Of a DNA stretch of 64,000 nucleotides, positions 22,403-34,409 are shown piece by piece (positions within the stretch are counted from its first letter, which is position 1; each line of letters begins with the position of its first letter). The DNA is taken from NCBI GenBank assembly GCA_916048095.2, contig OU696594.1, positions 654,001 through 718,000 of the forward strand. The letters are read 5' to 3'. The stretch comes from Sacculina carcini. Taxonomy: Eukaryota; Arthropoda; Thecostraca; Sacculinidae. A program made the translations under genes and the position numbers. The notes under the pieces are model-generated. The model saw only the letters and a program-made list of their open reading frames with translations, did no database searches and was not told the origin of the DNA.

Positions 22403-23819
22403 CGAGCGAGCGATAGCGAGCGAGTTCATACTTGGTGTTACTAGAAAAATGAGTATGAGCGGCCCGCCGGCTGGCCCGCCGGCCCGCCGGCCGTGGTCAC
22501 GCTTTTCAGAGGCTTATATCTCTGGAACCATAAGTCCGATTAACATGCATTTTTTTTGTTGGGTAGTCTAATTCTTCCTGCCGCGGATGAGATTAAGCCG
22601 AATTATGTCAGTGCCCACTGTGGCACGTGGCACGTCCCAAATACCCTCCTACTTTTTCGAAAAACACTTTTTACCCATTTTTCAGAGGCTTATATCTCTG
22701 GAACCATAAATCTGATTAACATTCTTTTTTGTTGTTAGGTAGCCTCATCCTTTTTGCCGCGGATGAAACCAGGCCGAATTATGACAGTGCCCCAAGTGGC
22801 ACGTGGCACATCCCAAATGCCCTCCTACTTTTTCGAAAAACACTTTTTACCCGTTTTTCAGAGGCTTATATCTCTGGAACCATAAGTTTGATTAACATGC
22901 GTTTTTTTTTGGGTAGCCTCATCCTTCCTGCCGCGAATGAGACTATGCCAAATTATTTCAGTGCCCAGTGTGGCGTGTGGCACGTCCCAAGTACCCTCCT
23001 ACTTTTTCGAAAAACACTTTTTACCCGTTTTCCAGAGGCTTATATCTCTGGAACCATAAGTCTGATTAACATGCTTTTTTGTTGTTAGGTAGCCTCATCC
23101 TTTTTGCCGCGGATGAAACCAGGCCTATTTATGACAGTGCCCCTTGTGGCACGTGGCACATCCCAAATGCCATCCTACTTTTTCGAAAAACACTTTTTAC
23201 CCGTTTTTCAGAGGCATATATCTCTGGAACCATAAGTTTGATTAACATGCGTTTTTTTGTTGGGTAGCCTCATCCTTCTTGCCGCGAATGAGACTATGCT
23301 GAATTATGTCAGTGCCCAGTGTGGCACGTGGCACGTCCCAAGTACCCTCCTACTTTTTCGAAAAACACTTTTTACCCCTTTTTCCAGAGGCTTATATCTC
23401 TGGAACCATAAGTCCGATTAACATGCGTTTTTTGTGTTGGGTAGCCTCATGCTTTCTGCCGGGGATGAGACTAAACCCAATCATGTCAGTGCTCACTGTG
23501 GCACGTGGCACGTCCCGAATGCCCTCCTACTTTTTCTAAAAAAAATTTACCCGTTTTTCAGAAGCTTATATCTCTGGAACCATAGGTCCGATTAACATGC
23601 GTTTTTGTTTGTTGGGTAGCCCAATCCTTCTTGCCGCGAATGAGACTATGCGGAATTATGTCAATGCCCAGCGTGGCACGTGGCACGTGCCATATGCCCT
23701 CTTATAATTTAGCAGAAAACTTTGCCCATGCACGCAGACAAATGCATTTACGACAAAGTTTGATTACATATGACAACTTCGCGCTCGCTCGTTCATCGCC
23801 GAACACGGCGCCTTACTGG
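22403..23819. mobile_element. 1,417-bp insert carrying a 175-bp satellite, copy 1
   Basis: Flanks share TTTTA (22398-22402 and 23820-23824). A related module at about 41100-41125, read on the minus strand, lacks the insert (TTTCAATTTTCACTATTTTT then GTGAATTGAATATTAATT), so it is an empty site. The ends carry inverted CGAGCGAGCG (22403) and CGCTCGCTCG (about 23782). A GC-rich run of three GGCCCGCCGG-type strings lies at 22461-22493. A DNA transposon or MITE that gathered a satellite is a possible reading, but no transposase is present. Confidence 0.65.
22507..23720. repeat. 175-bp satellite, seven units, copy 1
   Basis: CAGAGGCTTATATCTCTGG starts at 22507, 22683, 22859, 23033, 23209, 23385 and 23559 (with small changes), a period of 174-176 bp. 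Units after starts 2 and 4 share GGATGAAACCAGGCC, and units after 3 and 5 share GAATGAGACTATGC, so a two-unit, roughly 350-bp higher-order pattern exists. Most units carry TGGCACGTGGCACGTCCC with the E-box palindrome CACGTG. The short open frames here repeat with the satellite and are not genes. Confidence 0.93.
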
Positions 23820-26800
23820 TTTTATGAATTGAATATTAATTATATTTAATGAACTGTTCCGCACGACGGGCGGGCTTAAATGTATCTATAAAGAGTGGGT
23901 TTAAATGATAGCGAGGTATATGATATTTTGCTAGCAGTAAATATTCTAGCGATAAAAGTAGAATAGCTCTTAAGCAAATGATTTTGGAGAATGATGTGAA
24001 CCTTTAAATATATTTTGCGATCTGATGATATAAGTATTAGGAATAATACGTTGCATAATATAATATCGGCTGTAATATCAAGGGCTTTAATATCGGTGTA
24101 ATCCAAAAAATAACAACTGTATGAATATGATGCATTAGTGGAAGCATTAACCGGAAATTATGAGATAATATGATAATGGTGTACAATTATATCGCATTAT
24201 GCAACAAATGTGAATTCAGCTGCCTTACAGTTTGGTTCCGATACTACAACTGGCGGGTTGAGAGATAAGTATTTGTGGGCCGCGTGTTTGGGACCCCTGG
24301 GGTAGATAATCTCAGTCTTCTGATTAAAAATTATGATCGCATCAGTATATTTTGTGATCACAAACTAATAAGTTAAATCACCTCAGACTAGGCTGAGTGC
24401 GGTCAAGATTGGATGGTTGGGTTGGGTTGGGTAGGTTTGACTCAGGTTATATTGGCTTTTAATGATAGCGGAAAATATATAAATTTTAGCAATAAATATT
24501 ATAGCGGTAAAAGTAAAATAGTACTTAAGCAAATGATATTGGGGAATGATGTTAAGTAATAAATATAGTTTGGAAACATTCTGATGAGAAGATTTCATCA
24601 CCTTTCATTGTTTGTTTCTTGTTTGTGTTCTGAATTATACCACACGACGGGCAGATTTATATATCAGGCGGGTTGAGGGATAATATTTGTCCAAATAAGA
24701 ACAAAAATATTCACATTTAGATTTTTCTATTGGTTAAGATATTTATAGGTTACATTTTTTGGTTTTCAATTCGTATTCAATATATTTTATGGATTTGACA
24801 TGAATTTTATTTTATGAATTGTTCCGCACGTCGGGCGGGTTTAAAAAAAGTGTTTTAGTTCATTTTTTCAAATGGTTCATTTAAAAAGGTAGTTTTTTTT
24901 AATATAAAAATGCTCCGCGATCAGCAACTATGGACAATAGAACGTTCAATTTCCCCTGTATAATTAATCCATACACAAAACCAATGGATTTGACTTCAAA
25001 TATGAATTTTATTGTATGAATTGTTCCGCACGAGGGGTATACAAAAGTGTTTCTATTTTTTAGTTCATTTTTTCAAATGGTTCATTTAAAAAAAGGTATT
25101 TTTTTAATAAAAAAAACTCCGCGGGCAGCAGCTATAGACAATAGACGTTCAATTTACCCTGTAGAATTAATCCATACACAAAACCAATGGATTTGACATC
25201 AAGATCCAGAACGGATCGTGTTCGAGTTCTGAATTATTCAGCACGACGGGCGGGTTTAAAAATGACTCAGGCGGACTGAGGGGAAATATTTTGTCGAAAT
25301 AAAAATAATTAAACTTATAATTTTCAATAGATGAATATTTTTATGAGTGTACCCTATTTCATTTTTATTTTTCCATATTTTTTTATGAATTGAATATGAA
25401 TTTCATGTTATGAATTGCTACGCACAACGGGCGGGTTTTAATGCTATATATATACATAAAAAAGAAATTATCTGTCTGTCTGTGTATGTATGCTTGAATA
25501 TGAGGTGACATAATTGCGCTGGTTCATGGTTCGCTGGTTCAATGATCAGGGGCTTCAAACGCAAACGAAGCGATGGCTCATTTTTATGAAATACAAATGT
25601 CCCGCGGGCAGCAATAAAACGTTCAATTTCACCGTGTAGAATGAATTCATATACAAAACTAATGGATTTGACTTCAAAATGCAGAACGGATGGTGCTCGA
25701 GTTCTGAATTATTCCGCACGTCCGCCGGGTTTAAATATGAGGCGGGCTGAGTGAAAATATTTTGTCAAAATAAAATTAAAAATAATGAAATTTAGACTTT
25801 TTAATTGATTAAGGTTTTTATGAGTTTGCCTTATTTGTTTTTAATTTGCAATATTTTTATGAATTGCTCCGCACAACGGGCGGGTTTTAATGCTAGTCTA
25901 TATATATAAAACAGATCCTCTGTCTGTCTGTGTGTCTGTTTGTCTGTCCCACCCTCCTTGGTCCATTTTCTGCAAGCTGCTTCTCGGTAACCACTTAATG
26001 TACCCGCCAACAATACGATACAATACACGATAGGATAAATTTCAAATTGTAAAAATAAAACCAAAAAAAGTTATCGCGGTGAAAATACAAAATGAACCCT
26101 GAAAAACGCGAAAATTTTGGTCAATATTCCTGCATCTACTCCTCATAAACCAGAAATGGTACAGCCAAACAGATTATACCACTGTGTAGAAAATATTCTG
26201 TTCTACACGGTAGGTTATAATTCACATCCAAAAATTAAATATAAAAAATGTAAAAATGACAAAATTTCAGTCTACATTCAAAATTATATTTAAGCTCGAC
26301 GCGTCCGACTTTCTGTACTTTTTTCTCTATTTCTCAGCAACTCACTATGACACATCTACATAAATATTACTATCATGCTGGGATTTTTGTTATCTACAGC
26401 ACGGTATAATTTTTAATTTTCCAGAGTGTATTAAAAAAAGTTACGGTGGTATGAAGTCAAAATGACAAAGTCAAAAAGGCAAAATTAGCACTGGAAACCG
26501 TGAATATTTTGGTAAATATTCCGCTATCTATTCCTCATAAACCAGCAATGATACAGCTACAAAAAGTATACTATTGTGTAGATAATTTTGTGTTCTATAA
26601 GAAAAATTTTAATTTATACCCACAAATGATACAAAAAACGTGTAAAATTGGCAAAATTCTCAAATAGATCCAAAATTTCACTTGAACACCGGGTGATTAA
26701 AATTAATTCATTTTTCTACTATTTCTCAGTAACTATTTGTTACACATTAAAATAAGTTATACCATCGTGCTAGAAATTTTGTTGTCTACAATACGGTATA

Positions 26801-27940
26801 ATTCTAAATTTTCCAAAAATGTATCTGAAGGAAGTGAAGGCGGTGTAAAATCAAAAGAGCATATTGCCAATTTGACAGCTATTATGCGCACTTGCGATTA
26901 CACAGGAATATACTACTGTGTAGAGAATTTTGTGTTCTACAAGAAAAGGTATAATTTATACCCACAAATGATACAAAAAAACGTGTAAAATTGGCAAAAT
27001 TCTCAAATACATCCAAAATTACACTTGAACACCGGGCGAATATAATTAATTCATTTTTCTACTATTTCTCGGTAATGATTTGTTACACATAAAAATAAAT
27101 TATACCATCGTGCTAGAAATCTTGTTTTCTACGATACGGTATAATTTTTAATTTTCCAAAGTATATCTGAAGGAAGTTACGGCGGTGTAAAGTCAAAAGG
27201 ACATATTGCCAATTTGACAGCTATTATGCGCACTTGCGATTACACAGGAATATACACCGATTAAGTTTCACTGAAGCCCAATCACAATTAAGAATGCATC
27301 ATATTAGCTCCAAACATGGATGGTGTGGTTTTATTGGGTACAGTTTAATTAATGCTACACTATACTGAATAGAATGGCTTTATTGTCCTCAATATTTACA
27401 CATGAATTTTTCCGCACGACGGGCGGGTAAAATACTACTGGGAACAAAGTTAACTACTGAATTTTACTGTATAATTTAATTGGTTTAATTTCAAGTTGCA
27501 TAAGCTTAAGTTGCATAAGGATATGGGTTGTAATATCATGCAATGCCAACTATGTGAATATGCTGTTTTAGCGGACGCATAAATCTGGAATTATAGAGAT
27601 GACAGAAAGTTTCATTGTTTTGATAGTGTTACACTTCTGAATTACTACACACGAAGGATGGGTGTGAACTTGAGCAGTGTTGAGGAAAAAACATCGTCAA
27701 TAATTAAAACAAGAATTTACAAATTTCACTTTTTCTGTTGGTTGTTTTTCATCAATTTTCTTTGTGTTTGTTTCGTGTTTGAGTTCTGAATTATTCCGCA
27801 CGACGGGCAGCTTTAAATATGAGGCGGGTTGTGGAAAAACATGTTCTCTAAATTGAAACATAAATTTCACATTTAGACTTTTATATTGGCTAAACATTCC
27901 TATGGGTTTGTTTTTCTTTTTCAATTTTCACTAATTTTTA

Positions 27941-29357
27941 CGAGCGAGCGATAGCGAGCGAGTTCATACTTGGTGTTACTAGAAAAATGAGTATGAGCGG
28001 CCCGCCGGCCGGCCCGCCGGCCCGCCGGCCGTGGTCACGCTTTTCAGAGGCTTATATCTCTGGAACCATAAGTCCGATTAACATGCATTTTTTTTGTTGG
28101 GTAGTCTAATTCTTCCTGCCGCGGATGAGATTAAGCCGAATTATGTCAGTGCCCACTGTGGCACGTGGCACGTCCCAAATACCCTCCTACTTTTTCGAAA
28201 AACACTTTTTACCCATTTTTCAGAGGCTTATATCTCTGGAACCATAAATCTGATTAACATTCTTTTTTGTTGTTAGGTAGCCTCATCCTTTTTGCCGCGG
28301 ATGAAACCAGGCCGAATTATGACAGTGCCCCATGTGGCACGTGGCACATCCCAAATGCCCTCCTACTTTTTCGAAAAACACTTTTTACCCGTTTTTCAGA
28401 GGCTTATATCTCTGGAACCATAAGTTTGATTAACATGCGTTTTTTTTTTGGGTAGCCTCATCCTTCCTGCCGCGAATGAGACTATGCCAAATTATTTCAG
28501 TGCCCAGTGTGGCACGTGGCACGTCCCAAGTACCCTCCTACTTTTTCGAAAAAACTTTTTACCCGTTTTCCAGAGGCTTATATCTCTGGAACCATAAGTC
28601 TGATTAACATGCTTTTTTGTTGTTAGGTAGCCTCATCCTTTTTGCCGCGGATGAAACCAGGCCTATTTATGACAGTGCCCCTTGTGGCACGTGGCACATC
28701 CCAAATGCCATCCTACTTTTTCGAAAAACACTTTTTACCCGTTTTTCAGAGGCTTATATCTCTGGAACCATAAGTTTGATTAACATGCGTTTTTTTGTTG
28801 GGTAGCCTCATCCTTCTTGCCGCGAATGAGACTATGCTGAATTATGTCAGTGCCCAGTGTGGCACGTGGCACGTCCCAAGTACCCTCCTACTTTTTCGAA
28901 AAACACTTTTTACCCCTTTTTCCAGAGGCTTATATCTCTGGAACCATAAGTCCGATTAACATGCGTTTTTTGTGTTGGGTAGCCTCATGCTTTCTGCCGG
29001 GGATGAGACTAAACCCAATCATGTCAGTGCTCACTGTGGCACGTGGCACGTCCCGAATGCCCTCCTACTTTTTCTAAAAAAAATTTACCCGTTTTTCAGA
29101 AGCTTATATCTCTGGAACCATAGGTCCGATTAACATGCGTTTTTGTTTGTTGGGTAGCCCAATCCTTCTTGCCGCGAATGAGACTATGCGGAATTATGTC
29201 AATGCCCAGCGTGGCACGTGGCACGTGCCATATGCCCTCTTATAATTTAGCAGAAAACTTTGCCCATGCACGCAGACAAATGCATTTACGACAAAGTTTG
29301 ATTACATATGACAACTTCGCGCTCGCTCGTTCATCGCCGAACACGGCGCCTTACTGG
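27941..29357. mobile_element. 1,417-bp satellite-carrying insert, copy 2
   Basis: Same as 22403-23819 at offset 5,538, with only scattered differences (for example GCGTGTGG against GCACGTGG in one unit). It was therefore copied together with its host unit rather than inserted twice. Confidence 0.65.
28045..29258. repeat. 175-bp satellite, seven units, copy 2
   Basis: Same seven-unit array, spacing and two-unit pattern as copy 1 at 22507-23720, with CACGTG in most units. Confidence 0.93.
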
Positions 29358-31434
29358 TTTTATGAATTGAATATTAATTATATTTAATGAACTGTTCCGC
29401 ACGACGGGCGGGCTTAAATGTATCTATAAAGAGTGGGTTTAAATGATAGCGAGGTATATGATATTTTGCTAGCAGTAAATATTCTAGCGATAAAAGTAGA
29501 ATAGCTCTTAAGCAAATGATTTTGGAGAATGATGTGAACCTTTAAATATATTTTGCGATCTGATGATATAAGTATTAGGAATAATACGTTGCATAATATA
29601 ATATCGGCTGTAATATCAAGGGCTTTAATATCGGTGTAATCCAAAAAATAACAACTGTATGAATATGATGCATTAGTGGAAGCATTAACCGGAAATTATG
29701 AGATAATATGATAATGGTGTACAATTATATCGCATTATGCAACAAATGTGAATTCAGCTGCCTTACAGTTTGGTTCCGATACTACAACTGGCGGGTTGAG
29801 AGATAAGTATTTGTGGGCCGCGTGTTTGGGACCCCTGGGGTAGATAATCTCAGTCTTCTGATTAAAAATTATGATCGCATCAGTATATTTTGTGATCACA
29901 AACTAATAAGTTAAATCACCTCAGACTAGGCTGAGTGCGGTCAAGATTGGATGGTTGGGTTGGGTTGGGTAGGTTTGACTCAGGTTATATTGGCTTTTAA
30001 TGATAGCGGAAAATATATAAATTTTAGCAATAAATATTATAGCGGTAAAAGTAAAATAGTACTTAAGCAAATGATATTGGGGAATGATGTTAAGTAATAA
30101 ATATAGTTTGGAAACATTCTGATGAGAAGATTTCATCACCTTTCATTGTTTGTTTCTTGTTTGTGTTCTGAATTATACCACACGACGGGCAGATTTATAT
30201 ATCAGGCGGGTTGAGGGATAATATTTGTCCAAATAAGAACAAAAATATTCACATTTAGATTTTTCTATTGGTTAAGATATTTATAGGTTACATTTTTTGG
30301 TTTTCAATTCGTATTCAATATATTTTATGGATTTGACATGAATTTTATTTTATGAATTGTTCCGCACGTCGGGCGGGTTTAAAAAAAGTGTTTTTAGTTC
30401 ATTTTTTCAAATGGTTCATTTAAAAAGGTAGTTTTTTTTAATATAAAAATGCTCCGCGATCAGCAACTATGGACAATAGAACGTTCAATTTCCCCTGTAT
30501 AATTAATCCATACACAAAACCAATGGATTTGACTTCAAATATGAATTTTATTGTATGAATTGTTCCGCACGAGGGGTATAAAAAAGTGTTTCTATTTTTT
30601 AGTTCATTTTTTCAAATGGTTCATTTAAAAAAAGGTATTTTTTTAATAAAAAAAACTCCGCGGGCAGCAGCTATAGACAATAGACGTTCAATTTACCCTG
30701 TAGAATTAATCCATACACAAAACCAATGGATTTGACATCAAGATCCAGAACGGATCGTGTTCGAGTTCTGAATTATTCAGCACGACGGGCGGGTTTAAAA
30801 ATGACTCAGGCGGACTGAGGGGAAATATTTTGTCGAAATAAAAATAATTAAACTTATAATTTTCAATAGATGAATATTTTTATGAGTGTACCCTATTTCA
30901 TTTTTATTTTTCCATATTTTTTATGAATTGAATATGAATTTCATGTTATGAATTGCTACGCACAACGGGCGGGTTTTAATGCTATATATATACATAAAAA
31001 AGAAATTATCTGTCTGTCTGTGTATGTATGCTTGAATATGAGGTGACATAATTGCGCTGGTTCATGGTTCGCTGGTTCAATGATCAGGGGCTTCAAACGC
31101 AAACGAAGCGATGGCTCATTTTTATGAAATAAAAATGTCCCGCGGGCAGCAATAAAACGTTCAATTTCACCGTGTAGAATGAATTCATATACAAAACTAA
31201 TGGATTTGACTTCAAGAACCAGAACGGATGGTGCTCGAGTTCTGAATTATTCCGCACGTCCGCCGGGTTTAAATATGAGGCGGGCTGAGTGAAAATATTT
31301 TGTCAAAATAAAATTAAAAATAATGAAATTTAGACTTTTTAATTGATTAAGGTTTTTATGAGTTTGCCTTATTTGTTTTTAATTTGCAATATTTTTATGA
31401 ATTGCTCCGCACAACGGGCGGGTTTTAATGCTAG

Positions 31435-33395
31435 TCTATATATATAAAACAGATCCTCTGTCTGTCTGTTTGTCTGTTTGTCTGTCCCACCCTCCTTGGT
31501 CCATTTTCAGCAAGCTGCTACTCGGTAACCATTTCGTGTACCCGCCAAAAATTTATACCATTACGTTGGAAATGCTGTTGTCTACACGATAAAATAATTT
31601 TCAAATTGTAAAAATAAAACCAAAACAAGTTATCGCGGTGAAAAGACAAAATGAACCCTGAAAAATGCGAAAATTTTGGTCAATATTCCTGCATCTACTC
31701 CTCATAAACCAGAAATGGTACAGCCAAACAGATTATACCAATGTGTAGAAAATATTCTGTTCTACTCGGTAGGTTATGATTCATATCCAAAAATTAAATA
31801 TAAAAAATGTAAAAATGACAAAATTTCAGTCTACATTCAAAATTATATTTAAGCTCGACGCGTCCGACTTTCTGTACTTTTTTCTCTATTTCTCAGCAAC
31901 TCGCTATGACACATCTACATAAATATTACCATCATGCTGGGAATTTTGTTATCTACAGCACGGTATAATTTTTAATTTTCCAAAGTGTATTAAAAAAAGA
32001 TACGGTGGTATGAAGTCAAAATGACAAAGTCAAAAAGGCAAAATTAGCACTGGAAACCGTGAATATTTTGGTAAATATTCCGCTATCTATTCCTCATCAA
32101 CCAGCAATGGTACAGCTATAAAAAGTATACTATTGTGTAGATAATTTTGTGTTCTATAAGAAAAATTATAATTTATACCCACAAATGATACAAAAAACGT
32201 GTAAAATTGGCTAAATTCTCAAATACATCCAAAATAACACTTGAACACAGGGCGTCTAAAAAAATTCATTTTTCTACTATTTCTCAGTAACTATTTGTTA
32301 CACATTAAAATAAATTATACCATCGTGCTAGAAATTTTGTTTTCTACAATACGATATAATGTTTAAATTTCCAAAGTGTATCTGAAGGAAGTTACGGGGA
32401 TGTAAAGTCAAAAGGACATATTGCCAATTTGACAGCTATTATGCGCACTTGCGATTACACAGGAATATACTACTGTGTAGAGAATCTTGTGTTCTACAAG
32501 AAAAGGTATAATTTATACCCACAAATGTTACAAAAAAACGTGTAAAATTGGCAAAATTCTCAAATACATCCAAAATTACACTTGAACACCGGGCGAATAT
32601 AATTAATTCATTTTTCTACTATTTCTCAGTAACTATTTGTTACACATAAAAATAAATTATACTATCGTGCTAGAAATCTTGTTTTCTACAATTCGGTATT
32701 ATTTGTAATTTTACAAAGTATATCTGAAGGAAGTTACGGCGGTGTAAGTCAAAAGGACATATTGCCAATTTGACAGCTATTATGCGCACTTGCGATTACA
32801 CAGGAATATACTACTGTGTAGATAATTTTGTGTTCTACAAGATAAGCTATAATTTATACCCACAAATGATACAGAAAACGTGTAAAATCGGTAAAATTCT
32901 CAAATACATCCAAAAATACACTTGAACACCGGGCGACTAAAATAAATTAATTTTTCTACTATTTCAAAGTAACTATTTGTTACACGTAGAAATAAATTAT
33001 ACCATCGTGCTAGAAATCTCGTTTTCTACAATACGGTATAATTTGTAATTTTCCAAAGTGTATCTGAAGGAAGTTACAGCGGTGTAAATTCAAAAGCACA
33101 TATTTCCAATTTGACAGCTATTATGCGCACTTGCGATTACACAGGAATATACACCGATTAAATTTCACTGAAGCCCAATCGCAATTCAGAATGCATCATA
33201 TTAGCTCCAAGCATGGATGGTGTGGTTTTATTGGGTACAGTTTAATTAATGCTACACTATACTGAATAGAAAGGCTTTATTGTCCTCAATATTTACACAT
33301 GAATTGTTTCGCCCGACGGGCGGGTAAAATACTACTGGGAAAAAAGTTAACTACTCAAGTTGCAAAAGGATATGGGTTGTAATATCATGCCATGC
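31435..33395 (+). mobile_element. Third Helitron-like unit, 5' part
   Basis: It starts TCTATATATATAAAACAG right behind CTAG, then has the TCTG leader and 340-bp repeats (about 31700-33150), and breaks off within the 62-470 type segment near 33395, where orientation flips. It is more diverged from 25897-27260 than the following 4.2 kb of those units are from each other. Confidence 0.6.
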
Positions 33396-34409
33396 CATGT
33401 CAAATTGGCAATATGTCCTTTTGACTTTACACCGCCGTAACTTCCTTTAGATACACTTTGGAAAATTACAAATTATACCGTATTGTAAAAAACAAGATTT
33501 CTAGCACGATGGTATCATTAATTTTATGTGTAACAAATAGTTATTGAGAAATGGTAGAAAAATGAATTAATTTTAGTCGCCCGGTGTTCAAGTGTAATTT
33601 TGGATGTATTTGAGAATTTTGCCAATTTTACACGTTATTTTTGTATCATTTGTGGGTATAAATTATAACTTTTCTTGTAGAACACAAAATTATCTACACA
33701 ATAGTATAATTTTGATAGCTGTACCAATGCCGGTTTATGAAGAATAGATAGCGGAATATTGACCAAAATATTCACGTTTTTGTGTGCTAATTTTGCCTTT
33801 TTGACTTTGTCATTTACACTTCACACCGCCGTAACTTTTTTAATACACTTTGTAAAATTAAAAATTATACCGTGTTGTATCAAACTAAATTTCCAGCATG
33901 ATGGTATCCTTTATTTAGTTGTGTGATAATTATTTTTTGAAAAATACAGAAAAAAGTATAGAAAATCGGACGCTTGGAGTTTAAATATTATTTTGAATGT
34001 AGATTGAATTTTTTTATTTGACTTGTTTTATATTCATTTTCGGGTAACAATTACAATTTGTTGAGTAGAACAGGAAATTTTCTACACAGTGGTATATTTT
34101 ATATAGTTGTACCATTGCTGGTTTAGGAGGAGTAGTCTTCATAAAATTGACCAGAATGTTCGCATTTTTCAGGGATCATTTTGTTTTTTCACCGCTATAA
34201 CTTTTTTTGGTTTTGTTTTTAAAGTTTAAAATTTAGCATATCGTGTAGACAAGAACATTTACAACGTAATGGTATAAGTTGTTAGCGAATAGATTGAGTG
34301 GTGGTTGAGTATTACCTGATAGAATATGGACCAACGAGGGTGGGACAGACAGACAGACAGACACACACACACACACACACACACAGAGGATCTCTTTTAT
34401 CTATATAGA
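33396..34409 (-). mobile_element. Inverted Helitron-like 5' part
   Basis: On the minus strand the unit starts TCTATATAGATAAAAGAG at 34409, followed by ATCCTCTGTGTG, a (TCTG)n run and CCACCCTCGTTGGTCC. It then runs through 340-bp-type repeats to the flip point near 33396. It abuts a minus-strand CTAG at 34410-34413, so a head-to-tail join is present on this strand too. Confidence 0.6.

Larger units (their letters stand above)
21721..25896 (+). mobile_element. Helitron-like unit, first tandem copy (3' part), CTAG end
   Basis: About 4.2 kb is nearly identical to 27259-31434 at a constant offset of 5,538 bp. It contains hairpin modules near 21866, 22255, 23855, 24640, 24825, 25025, 25240, 25415 and 25715, and ends with CCGCACAACGGGCGG, nine bases and CTAG (25893-25896). 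The next base starts another element. No Rep or helicase motif occurs, so it is non-autonomous. The 22403-23819 insert sits inside it. Confidence 0.7.
25897..31434 (+). mobile_element. Complete Helitron-like unit, 5,538 bp
   Basis: It starts TCTATATATATAAAACAG directly after the CTAG of the previous copy and ends with hairpin CCGCACAACGGGCGG, spacer, CTAG at 31431-31434. The next base starts a third copy. Order inside: TCTG-rich 5' leader, 340-bp repeats (26180-27260), a 62-470 type segment (27.3-27.7 kb), the satellite insert (27941-29357), then hairpin modules to the end. There is no protein-coding capacity. The termini and their spacing fit the Helitron rule (TC start; hairpin, then CTRR), but an HUH-Rep source was not seen. 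Confidence 0.7.

Noticed and set aside
22461-22493. Regulatory GC box cluster
   Set aside because: It is a short GGCCCGCCGG tandem repeat inside a mobile insert; no evidence of promoter use.
22556-23849. Series of 60-120 aa open frames with the same ending (ISLINM)
   Set aside because: They repeat with the 175-bp satellite and recur at offset 5,538; stop-free by unit length, not genes.
25897-31434. Autonomous Helitron with Rep/helicase
   Set aside because: No frame in the unit shows HUH-Rep or Pif1-helicase motifs; only non-autonomous structure is supported.
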